Source of the DNA: AP-15 sp035570595
GTDB taxonomy: Bacteria; Pseudomonadota; Alphaproteobacteria; ATCC43930; CGMCC-115725
Direction: 5' to 3'
DNA: 21,199 nt
NCBI GenBank assembly: GCA_035570595.1
Contig: DATMLF010000002.1
Coordinates: forward strand, 1 to 21,199
How positions within the stretch are numbered: the stretch's first letter is position 1; each line of letters starts with the position of its first letter. The notes under the pieces were generated by a model that was given only the letters and a program-made list of their open reading frames with translations, had not been told where the DNA came from and did no database searches. Below, one piece after another: positions 1 through 7,087 of this stretch. The position numbers were made by a program, and so were the translations under genes.

Positions 1-1302
1 GGTGAAGTTGTCGTGGCATACGACCTCGGCGAGCCGCGCGATCAGCGCCTGCGCGTCATAGCCGCTGTTCACGTATTGCTGCGCCAAGTTCACCGTGGCC
101 CTGACTTCCGGCACCGCGCGCATCAGCCCGAGGTTCGACACCGTGGACCAATCGGTCGGCGGCTGGTTGTAGATGCTGTGCGCGATCGCGTCGAGCAGCG
201 CTTCCTGGCTGCGCGGCGGCAGTGCCGCGACCGCCGCCCAATCGGGCTGCGGGGCCGGCTGCAACCGGGTCGCCGTCGAGCGGATCTCCGGGCCCGAGTG
301 CCAGGTCAGCAGCAGCAGCAGCTTGTTGCGCAGGCTCAACCCCTCGAACTTCAGCAGATAGCGGCGCAGGTTGGCGCTGGTGTGCAGGTGGACATCCATC
401 GGGTTGCCGCCGAGCGAGCGCAGGAAGAGGCCGGCCGCACCGATCGACAGGGCCTCGCCGCCGCCCTCGATGGACAGCCCGTCCGCCAGCGCTTCGGCCA
501 TCAGCCGCGGAATGTCGGCGAACACGTCGACCCGCCCGATGGCCTCGCCCAACGCGCCGATCGCCGCGGTTTCGTCATCGCCGCTTTTCTGGCGGGTGAC
601 GCGGGTCATCAGCTCGTGCTGCTCGATCAGCATTTCGATGTCGGTGATCGCCGGAGCCATCGGAAAACGCGACACGTAGCGTACCGTGGGCCGCATCAGA
701 ACCGAGAAGTACTCCGGGTCGACCGCCTTGTTTTCCAAGGCGCGCCAAGTAAACGCCGGGAACGCGAAGTAATGATCGTCGACGACATTCTTGGGGATCG
801 CGATGCTCAGCAGGAGGTCGAGCGCCTCGACCCGCGGCGCGTTGTCCCACAGCCACAGGAACAAATGGTCGGCCTTGTTGCTCTCGCCGCGATTGACGGC
901 GGCGAGGAAGGCCGCCTTGGTCGCCTCGACCCCGCCGGCGTCTTCCGGCGCGAACTCCAGCAGCGCGTATGGGCCCATCGCAGGGTGGTGGATGTGCTTG
1001 TTCGACAGCGCGACGTGCTGCATCACCGGGAGAAAGCGGTCCTCCCCTTCCAGGCGGTTGACCAGCTGCGAGATCGCATGCAGGCCTACGAGCGGATGCA
1101 ATGGGCCGCCGTGATGGCCGGGCGGCAGGTCGGTGGAGCGCGTGACCGCGAGCGCCGATGCCGTCAGCATCGTCTGGGTCGGGACCCCGGCGCGCAACTT
1201 GTCCAGCGTGCGATCCAGGATTTCGTCCGGAGGCGTCTCCTCGATGAACTGGACCAACGGCTCGATAGCGTCGGAATACTGGACACGTTGCGGCATCGGC
1301 AT
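1..1302 (-). CDS. Histidine-rich conserved-looking protein, family not recognised (C-terminus off left edge)
   Basis: An open frame runs without a stop from an ATG at 1302 to the left edge, giving 434 visible residues, so it is partial at its C-terminus. The start is set by a good ribosome binding site (AAGGAGAG, about 7 bases before ATG). Third-position GC is high and the composition is that of a normal soluble protein, whereas the opposite-strand frames here are Arg-rich. I do not recognise the family. Histidines are numerous and clustered: GHHGGPLHP at 62-70, H75, H96, KHIHHP at 102-107, H146, DDHYF at 176-180 and VHLHT at 304-308. Such clusters could bind metal or haem. No signal peptide or membrane segment is visible. 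The region around 61-116 recalls questin-oxidase-like proteins very weakly; I do not assign it. It lies 327 bases downstream of the Fe-S protein gene on the same strand, so it probably has its own promoter. Confidence 0.85.
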   Translation of the reverse strand, partial: MPMPQRVQYSDAIEPLVQFIEETPPDEILDRTLDKLRAGVPTQTMLTASALAVTRSTDLPPGHHGGPLHPLVGLHAISQLVNRLEGEDRFLPVMQHVALSNKHIHHPAMGPYALLEFAPEDAGGVEATKAAFLAAVNRGESNKADHLFLWLWDNAPRVEALDLLLSIAIPKNVVDDHYFAFPAFTWRALENKAVDPEYFSVLMRPTVRYVSRFPMAPAITDIEMLIEQHELMTRVTRQKSGDDETAAIGALGEAIGRVDVFADIPRLMAEALADGLSIEGGGEALSIGAAGLFLRSLGGNPMDVHLHTSANLRRYLLKFEGLSLRNKLLLLLTWHSGPEIRSTATRLQPAPQPDWAAVAALPPRSQEALLDAIAHSIYNQPPTDWSTVSNLGLMRAVPEVRATVNLAQQYVNSGYDAQALIARLAEVVCHDNFT

Positions 1303-1629
1303 GGTGAGCTCTCCTTAAGTGCGGTCTTGCCTGGTCTGCTCGGCTTCACTCTTTCGATGGGCGCTGCACCTCTTGGCCGACGCATCGCCTGCTCGGCGGA
1401 GGAAGGCGGCGGGGCTCGGGAGCGCGGGGCGTCGTTTCACTGATTACGGTCTCGCAGCACGCCGCAACCGCGGCATTTGTCTATCATCAGCTGAGCATAT
1501 TGCATCAACAAGCGAGCACAATCGACTCTCAGCGCGGTTGTGGTCGAGACTGCCAGCTATCGATTTTATGCATGGATGATCTGACCGCGAGCCCTGCGCC
1601 CGCAAACCCCGCGCACACGTTGTCGGGGC
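1303..1629. other. Gene-free gap upstream of the histidine-rich protein gene
   Basis: This 327-base gap separates two minus-strand genes. Bases about 1440-1580 are visibly more AT-rich than the surroundings and probably hold the promoter of the gene starting at 1302. One weak minus-strand match there is TTGATG, 17 bases, GATAGA. Just after the Fe-S gene stop (1630) the minus strand can form a short CCCCG/CGGGG stem followed by TTT, too weak to call a terminator. Small open frames in the gap lack ribosome binding sites and convincing codon use. Confidence 0.4.
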
Positions 1630-2970
1630 TCACCTCTGCAAGGATGCGCGGGCGCCGGCAGGCGATCCTGCGGCGAACTCCTGGCCGAACTCCTGAATGA
1701 GGGCGTCGCGCACCGTGTCGAGGTCGAGCCCGTGCCCGGCGATCAGCGGGCTTGTCTCGACGATGATGTCGTCGATGTCGCCCATCAGCTTCAGACGTTT
1801 GTACAGGTCCTCGCTGTCGAGCCCGAGGCCGGCGCCGAGAATCTCCATGAAATTGACGATCTCGAAGCTCCGGCCGTCGCCGGCATCGCACAATTCGCGA
1901 TGGCAGGCGTGATAGACCGTCGCGAGCGTCGTCACCCCGGCGTCGGCGACGGCGGCGAGCTCGCGCTCGACGAGCGCGCGCTTGAACGCCGGCAACGCCG
2001 CGAGGCTGTTGGCCTGGGTCCCGACCCGCGGCACGTCGATGTCGACGAGCTCGACGCCGGGAACAAGCGCCAGCAGGGTTTTGACCGCCGCCATGACCTG
2101 CGGCAGAACCGGGCGCTCGTGCAGTGCGACGCGCTTGTCGACGCGATGCGTCATCAGCGCCCCGAGCTCCGGCGCGCGGCTGGCGAGATAGACGAGAAAC
2201 GGGTTCAGGTCGAACGGCCGTGCGCCGAACTGGTTCTCGTAGCTCGGCAGCGCGACCTCGCCGATCTGCAGCTGGCAGCTCGGGCACCACGACAATACGG
2301 TCGTGGCGCCGGCCTTGGCGAGCCCGTCGATGGTCGCGAACCCGACCCGTGCCGTCGTGTCGTAGTCGCCCTCGCGGAACTGGTAGACGCCGCAGCACTG
2401 GCCGGGGCCGCCCATGACCTCGTAATCGACCCCCAAGAGGTCGAGCGCGTCGAGGCACAACAGGGCGATGTGCGGCGTCTTCAGGATGTTGCAGCCGGTG
2501 TAGAATACGATTTCGGGCGGGCTCGTGCGCGGCGCCGCGTCGAGGCCGCGCAGCCGGGCGAGGGTTTCGGGCGGCATCTGCAGCCGCGACAAAATTCGCA
2601 CCCCGCGGCTCATCGTCGCGAACGGCCCGCGCCAGCGCGTGTTGACGGGCGCCCCGTCCTTTTGGGCTCGGGCGAAGCCGCGGGCGAGCTGCACCATGAA
2701 GCGCGGGTTGATGCCTTCCGGGCAGGCCGGGATGCAATTGCCGCTGCCGCTGCACACCGAGGCCCAGCGCACCGCGTCGTCGTTGCCGCTGCCGCCGGTG
2801 ATCAGGTCGACGATCGCCGCCGTGGTCTCGCCCGCGTCGGCGGCGCCGATCCCGGCCGGCTCGACCATCGGGCAAGCGCGAAAGCAGGCGCCGCAACGGG
2901 TGCAGGCGTCGGCGAGTGCTGCACCGCGCGCCCGAAACTCGTCGAGATACCCCGTCGCTCCGCCAGTCAT
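1630..2970 (-). CDS. HdrB/GlpC-like (Fe-S)-binding oxidoreductase subunit
   Basis: 446 residues from ATG 2970, chosen over an upstream ATG because GGAG lies 7 bases before it and the protein then begins just ahead of the ferredoxin motif. The N-terminus carries a complete [4Fe-4S] motif (C23, C26, C29, C33 followed by Pro). A second ferredoxin-type motif is incomplete: C73, C79 and C83 are present but the expected second Cys is S76. A cysteine-rich CCG domain follows (C160, CCG at 192-194, C229 and C232), the fold that holds Fe-S clusters in heterodisulfide reductase subunit B, GlpC and glycolate oxidase GlcF. The second CCG repeat is degenerate, with H284 and only YHACHRELC near 353-361. The family transfers electrons to or from a flavoprotein or quinone, but no flavoprotein partner is encoded beside it. 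It lies 153 bases downstream of the acyl-CoA synthetase on the same strand. The family is well supported; the substrate is unknown. Confidence 0.88.
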   Translation of the reverse strand: MTGGATGYLDEFRARGAALADACTRCGACFRACPMVEPAGIGAADAGETTAAIVDLITGGSGNDDAVRWASVCSGSGNCIPACPEGINPRFMVQLARGFARAQKDGAPVNTRWRGPFATMSRGVRILSRLQMPPETLARLRGLDAAPRTSPPEIVFYTGCNILKTPHIALLCLDALDLLGVDYEVMGGPGQCCGVYQFREGDYDTTARVGFATIDGLAKAGATTVLSWCPSCQLQIGEVALPSYENQFGARPFDLNPFLVYLASRAPELGALMTHRVDKRVALHERPVLPQVMAAVKTLLALVPGVELVDIDVPRVGTQANSLAALPAFKRALVERELAAVADAGVTTLATVYHACHRELCDAGDGRSFEIVNFMEILGAGLGLDSEDLYKRLKLMGDIDDIIVETSPLIAGHGLDLDTVRDALIQEFGQEFAAGSPAGARASLQR

Positions 2971-2999
2971 TTGGTCACTCCGCTCGACGATCCGGCGAC

Positions 3000-3027
3000 A
3001 GGGTAACGCAAACCCACCGGCCGTCAA
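3000..3027 (-). promoter_or_regulatory. Possible sigma-70-like promoter of the Fe-S protein gene
   Basis: On the minus strand TTGACG (3027-3022) is followed after 16 bases by TACCCT (3005-3000), which would start transcription about 23 bases before ATG 2970. The -35 matches 5 of 6 positions, the -10 only 3 of 6. By eye only, so tentative. Confidence 0.25.
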
Positions 3028-3103
3028 ACCGTACCTCAAGGCGGCTCCGGGGTCGACCGGCGTCTCGCGCAAACGGACCGCGGCGCCTGACCGCTTTGCC
3101 GAG

Positions 3104-3117
3104 GAAAGCCGGCTTTC
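3104..3117. other. 14-base perfect palindrome just after the acyl-CoA synthetase stop
   Basis: GAAAGCCGGCTTTC is a perfect palindrome located 7 bases beyond the stop codon of the minus-strand synthetase gene. It could form a hairpin that ends or stabilises the message, but there is no T-run of useful length after it, so I do not call it an intrinsic terminator. Confidence 0.35.
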
Positions 3118-3123
3118 TTGCGC

Positions 3124-4761
3124 TCAGGGCAGCATCTTTGCCTGCTCGCGCAGGACGAATTTCTGGATTTTACCGGTCGAGGTTTTTGGCAGCGGCGCAA
3201 AGACGACGGTGCGCGGCACCTTGAACCTGGCGAGGCGATCGCGGCAGAACGCGATGATGTCCTCCGCCGTGGCGCCGGCCCCATCCTTTAGCGTGACAAA
3301 GGCGCAGGGCGTCTCGCCCCACATCGGGTCGGGGCGTGCGACGACCGCCGCCTCCAGCACGCAGGCATGGCGGTACAGCACACTTTCGACTTCGACCGTC
3401 GAGATGTTCTCGCCGCCCGAGATGATGATGTCTTTCGAGCGATCCTTCAGCTCGACATAGCCGTCGGGATGGACGACGCCGAGGTCGCCGGTGTGGAACC
3501 AGCCGCCGGCGAAGGCTTCCGCCGTGGCGTGCGGGTTTTTCAGGTAGCCCTTCATGACGATGTTGCCGCGCATGAAGATTTCGCCGATCGCCGCACCGTC
3601 GGCCGGCACCGGGGTCAGCGTCTCCGGGTCGGCGACCATCAGCCCGTCGAGCACCGGGTAGTTGACCCCCTGCCTCGCCTTTAGCCGGGCGCGCTCCGCG
3701 GCCGGCAATCCGTCCCACTCGTCGTGCCACGCGCACACCGTCGCCGGCCCGTAGACCTCGGTCAGGCCGTAGACGTGGGTGATGTGAAAGCCGAGTCCTT
3801 CCATCCCCTCGATCACCGCCGCCGGCGGCGGCGCGCCCGCCGTCATCATCGCGACCGGGCGGTCGAGCCGCGGGTCGACGCTGGCGCCGGGGTTCAGCAT
3901 CATGTTCATGACGACCGGCGCACCGCAGAGATGGGTGACCGCCTCGCGGCGGATCGTCTCGTAGATCGCCGCCGCCCCGACCCGGCGCAGGCAGACATGC
4001 GTCCCGGCAAGCGCGGTGATCGTCCACGGGAAGCACCAGCCGTTGCAGTGGAACATCGGCAACGTCCACAGGTAGACGGGATGCTGCCGCATTCCCCAGA
4101 CCAGGATGTTGCCGAGCGCATTCAGGTAGGCGCCGCGGTGATGGTAGACGACGCCCTTGGGGTTGCCGGTAGTGCCCGAGGTGTAGTTGAGCGCTATCGC
4201 ATCCCATTCGTCCGAGGGCATGACCGGGGCAAAATCCGGGTCGGCTTCGGCGAGAAAGGTTTCGTAGTCGGTCTCGCCGAGGCGTTCGCCGCCAGGCCCC
4301 GCCGGGTCGCGGATGTCGACGACGAGCGGCCGGCGCTGCAGCCGGGCCAGCGCCGCCTTGACGACGGGCGCGAGCTCGGTGTCGGTCAGCAGCACTTTCG
4401 CCTCGCCGTGGCCGAGAATAAAGGCGATCGTCTCCGGGTCGAGACGGGTGTTCAGCGCGTTCAGCACCGCACCCGCCATCGGCACCCCGAAATGCGCCTC
4501 GAACATTTCCGGGATGTTGGGGGCCATCACCGCGACCGTGTCGCCGCGCCCGACGCCATGCGCCGCCAACGCGCCCGCGAGCCGGCGGCAGCGCTCATAC
4601 GCTTCGCGCCACCCGTAGCGGCGCTCGCCATAGACGACCGCCGGCCGCTCGGGGAACACCGCCGCGCTGCGCGACAGAAAGCCGAGCGGGGTCAGCGGCA
4701 CGAAATTCGCCGCGTTTTTGTCGAGCCCGGTTTCATACGGATTGGCGTCGCCGTCGGTCAT
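3124..4761 (-). CDS. AMP-forming acyl-CoA synthetase, DmdB-like
   Basis: 545 residues from ATG 4761. The start is set by a strong ribosome binding site (AGGGAGGAA, 8 bases upstream); the open frame extends further upstream without one. It activates a carboxylic acid with ATP to an acyl-adenylate and then to the CoA thioester, in the cytoplasm. All family motifs are present: P-loop YTSGTTGNPKG at 193-203, PMFHCNGW at 235-242, YGLTE at 331-335, HTGD at 423-426, R441 in the hinge region, GGENIS at 449-454 and the C-terminal catalytic K531 in TSTGK. The HHRG and HCNGW signatures are typical of the branch containing 3-methylthiopropionyl-CoA ligase (DmdB) and short- or medium-chain acyl-CoA synthetases; the true substrate cannot be read from sequence. 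It is divergent from rpmB and may be read through into the Fe-S protein gene. Confidence 0.95.
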   Translation of the reverse strand: MTDGDANPYETGLDKNAANFVPLTPLGFLSRSAAVFPERPAVVYGERRYGWREAYERCRRLAGALAAHGVGRGDTVAVMAPNIPEMFEAHFGVPMAGAVLNALNTRLDPETIAFILGHGEAKVLLTDTELAPVVKAALARLQRRPLVVDIRDPAGPGGERLGETDYETFLAEADPDFAPVMPSDEWDAIALNYTSGTTGNPKGVVYHHRGAYLNALGNILVWGMRQHPVYLWTLPMFHCNGWCFPWTITALAGTHVCLRRVGAAAIYETIRREAVTHLCGAPVVMNMMLNPGASVDPRLDRPVAMMTAGAPPPAAVIEGMEGLGFHITHVYGLTEVYGPATVCAWHDEWDGLPAAERARLKARQGVNYPVLDGLMVADPETLTPVPADGAAIGEIFMRGNIVMKGYLKNPHATAEAFAGGWFHTGDLGVVHPDGYVELKDRSKDIIISGGENISTVEVESVLYRHACVLEAAVVARPDPMWGETPCAFVTLKDGAGATAEDIIAFCRDRLARFKVPRTVVFAPLPKTSTGKIQKFVLREQAKMLP

Positions 4762-4861
4762 CGTGTCAATTCCTCCCTGGCGGCGATCTTGCCACGGACA
4801 ATGATTCCGACGAACGGCTTTATGACGCCGCAGACCCCTCTGGCGCCCGCTCCACCACTGC

Positions 4862-4913
4862 TTGACGGGACAGGGCCGGCGGCGTAAATCAGCCGCCCGC
4901 GGGCACCTGTCAA
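4862..4913. promoter_or_regulatory. Possible face-to-face promoters for rpmB (+) and the acyl-CoA synthetase (-)
   Basis: On the plus strand TTGACG (4862-4867), 17 bases, TAAATC (4885-4890) points toward rpmB. On the minus strand a perfect TTGACA (4913-4908), 17 bases, GATTTA (4890-4885) points toward the synthetase. Both candidates would share the same -10 hexamer, so the two polymerases could not bind at once. The -35 boxes are good and the -10 boxes poor; this is a visual call. Confidence 0.3.
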
Positions 4914-4954
4914 AGCCGGCGCGGTCGCTAGTCATGAGTTGGTCGAGGTAAGAA

Positions 4955-5245
4955 ATGGCGCGGAAGTGCGCGATCACCGGCAAGGGTGTTCAGGTCGGCT
5001 ACAACGTCAGCCACGCCAACAACAAGACAAAGCGCCGCTTTTTGCCGAATCTGCAGCGGGTCTCGGTGCTGTCCGACGTGCTCGGGCCGATCCGGCTGCG
5101 CATCAGCGCTGCGGCAATCCGCACGATCGAGCACAAGGGCGGCATCGACGCGTTTTTGCGCGACACCCCGAACCGCGAGCTGACCCCGGAAATTCAGCGG
5201 CTGAAACGCCGAGTCGAGGTTGCGGCGGCCCGACGCGGCGCGTAG
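4955..5245 (+). CDS. rpmB: 50S ribosomal protein L28
   Basis: 96 residues, the usual length for alphaproteobacterial L28, a structural protein of the large ribosomal subunit. The N-terminus MARKCAITGKGVQVGYNVSH and the following NNKTKRRFLPNLQ are the L28 signature, and IRTIEHKGGIDAFL fits the conserved C-terminal half. GAGG sits about 6 bases before the ATG. It is the first of three plus-strand genes; tamA follows after only 45 bases without an evident terminator, so some read-through into tamA-tamB is likely. The zinc-binding cysteine pairs seen in some L28 proteins are absent (only C5 is present), as expected for the zinc-free type. Confidence 0.98.
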   Translation: MARKCAITGKGVQVGYNVSHANNKTKRRFLPNLQRVSVLSDVLGPIRLRISAAAIRTIEHKGGIDAFLRDTPNRELTPEIQRLKRRVEVAAARRGA

Positions 5246-5290
5246 ACCGAGCCCGGTGCGGCCCCGGTTGGGGACTTCGCCCGGGTAGGA

Positions 5291-7087
5291 ATGCGGGTTC
5301 GGCGATTTTTCGCGGCACTGGGTCTGGTCGCGGCGCTTTTCCCAAGCGCAGCCGGCCGAGCCGACGTGGAATACAGGACGACAATCAAGGGCGCGCACAG
5401 CGAGCTTGCCGACCTGTTGGACCAGGTCTCGCAACTGAAGGCGCTCGAAAACCGGCCGCCGCCGTCGGAGGAAGCGCTGCGGCGGCGCGCCGAGCGTGAC
5501 GTCGGCCAGCTCGCTACGGCGGCCCGCAGCCTCGGCTATTGGGACGCGCAACTCTCCTACAGCATCGACGCCCAAGACCACCCGGCGCACGTCACCGTGA
5601 GGGTCGCGCCAGGCCAGCTCTACCATGTGGCGTCGGTCGCCGTGCGCGGGCCCGACGGACGGCCGTTGCCGGTGCCGCCCACCCCGGCCCCGTTGCCGCT
5701 AAAGCCCGGCGACGCCGCGCGCACCGCACCGGTGGTCGCCACCGAAAATGCATTGCTTGCAGCTTTTGGCAACCACGGTCATCCCTTTGCCAAGGCCGGC
5801 AAGCGCGAGGTCGTGATCGACCATGCGGCCCATACGATGGCGGTGACCTACACGATCGAGCCCGGTCCGGCGACGCGGTTTGGCGCGGTGACGATCACCG
5901 GCCTCAAGATCCTCGATCCCGGCTTTGTCGAACGGCGGCTGCGCTGGCAGCGGGGCGCCGCCTACGACGCCGCGAAGGTCGAGGAAACCCGTCGGGCGTT
6001 GATCGCAACCGGCCTGTTCAGCACGGTGCGAATTACCCCGACGCCCGATCCCGCCAACCCCGGCAGCGCGCTGATGAGCGTCGACACGGTCGAGCGGCCG
6101 CACCGCTCGGTCGGCGCCGGCGTCGGCTACAACACGAGCCAGGGTGCCGCCGCCAAGGTCTACTGGGAAAACCGCGACCTGTTCGACCATGCCGAATACC
6201 TGCGGCTTTCCGCCACTGGCGGCCAGCAGGTCTACGCGCTCGGCGCCACTTTCCGGCGGCCCGATTTTATCCTCACCGACCAGGATTTTCTGGCCACCGC
6301 CGAGATCGCCGACTACACCCCGACCGCCTACCACAGCCGTCGCGCGCTGACGACGTTTGGCGTCGAGCGGCGCTTTGACCAGATCGTGACCGGCGGCGTC
6401 GCGCTGCAGCTCGAAAAAGCCAACGTCGAGGAGCTGGCCGACGTTTCGTCGATCATCACCTCGGCGCAGCGCACCCAGCGCTATGCGCTGGTGGCAGTCC
6501 CGGCGTATCTGAAGATTGACGCGACCGACAACCTACTGAGCCCGACCAGGGGTTACCGCGTCCAGCTTTCGGTGACCCCGTCCCACATCTTCTCGTCGGC
6601 GGATTTGAACTATGTGTCGAACCTGGTGTCGGCCAGCACCTATTGGCAGCTCGGCAACGACGGCCGCGCGGTGCTTGCCGGCCGGGCCGAGGTCGCGTCG
6701 CTCGACGGCGCGCCGCTGCTGGCGCTGCCGGCCGACCAGCGCATCTATGTCGGCGGCGGCGGGACGATTCGCCCTTACGCCTACCAGACCGCCGGCCCGC
6801 TTGCCCCGAACAACGACCCGATCGGCGGCAGGTCGAGCCTGGTGCTGAATTTCGAGGCGCGGGTCAAGGTCACCCAACAGATCGGGCTCGTCCCGTTTTT
6901 TGACGCCGGCAGCGATTACGAGAGCAGCGTCCCGCAGCTCGGGCAGCGGCTGTTGTACGGTGTCGGGCTCGGGTTGCGCTATTACACGGCGTTCGGGCCG
7001 TTGCGGCTCGACCTGGCGACCCCGCTATACCGGCGCAGCAGCGACTCGCCGATCCAGGTTTACGTCAGCCTCGGCGAGGCGTTCTGA
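5291..7087 (+). CDS. tamA: TamA, BamA/Omp85-family outer-membrane assembly protein
   Basis: 598 residues. A signal peptide is visible (RVRR, a hydrophobic core at about 6-19, likely cut after AGRA at 24). Three POTRA domains follow, roughly 27-105, 108-192 and 195-270; the third contains the typical RRLRWQRGAAYD and ALIATGLFSTVRI pattern. From about 272 to the end is the 16-strand Omp85 barrel, with the lid-lock motif region IRPYAYQTAGPL near 492-504, FFDAGS, and a C-terminal Phe as recognised by the BAM machinery. With TamB it helps insert proteins into, or move lipid to, the outer membrane. Its stop overlaps the tamB start (TGATG), so the two are translationally coupled. The start has AGGA directly against the ATG, an unusually short spacing, but no better start exists and the signal peptide fits. 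Confidence 0.95.
   Translation: MRVRRFFAALGLVAALFPSAAGRADVEYRTTIKGAHSELADLLDQVSQLKALENRPPPSEEALRRRAERDVGQLATAARSLGYWDAQLSYSIDAQDHPAHVTVRVAPGQLYHVASVAVRGPDGRPLPVPPTPAPLPLKPGDAARTAPVVATENALLAAFGNHGHPFAKAGKREVVIDHAAHTMAVTYTIEPGPATRFGAVTITGLKILDPGFVERRLRWQRGAAYDAAKVEETRRALIATGLFSTVRITPTPDPANPGSALMSVDTVERPHRSVGAGVGYNTSQGAAAKVYWENRDLFDHAEYLRLSATGGQQVYALGATFRRPDFILTDQDFLATAEIADYTPTAYHSRRALTTFGVERRFDQIVTGGVALQLEKANVEELADVSSIITSAQRTQRYALVAVPAYLKIDATDNLLSPTRGYRVQLSVTPSHIFSSADLNYVSNLVSASTYWQLGNDGRAVLAGRAEVASLDGAPLLALPADQRIYVGGGGTIRPYAYQTAGPLAPNNDPIGGRSSLVLNFEARVKVTQQIGLVPFFDAGSDYESSVPQLGQRLLYGVGLGLRYYTAFGPLRLDLATPLYRRSSDSPIQVYVSLGEAF

Noticed and set aside
13..1443. Long plus-strand open frame of 476 codons
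   Set aside because: Arg- and Gln-rich translation typical of a frame opposite a high-GC gene; the minus-strand frame from 1302 has a ribosome binding site and normal protein composition, and covers nearly all of it.
1319..1579. Small plus-strand frame (86 codons) in the 1303-1629 gap
   Set aside because: No ribosome binding site, no recognisable features, and it lies across the likely promoter of the minus-strand gene.
1732..4887. Long plus-strand frames opposite the Fe-S protein and acyl-CoA synthetase genes
   Set aside because: Compositionally biased (Arg, Asp, His), no family motifs; the minus-strand genes carry complete motifs.
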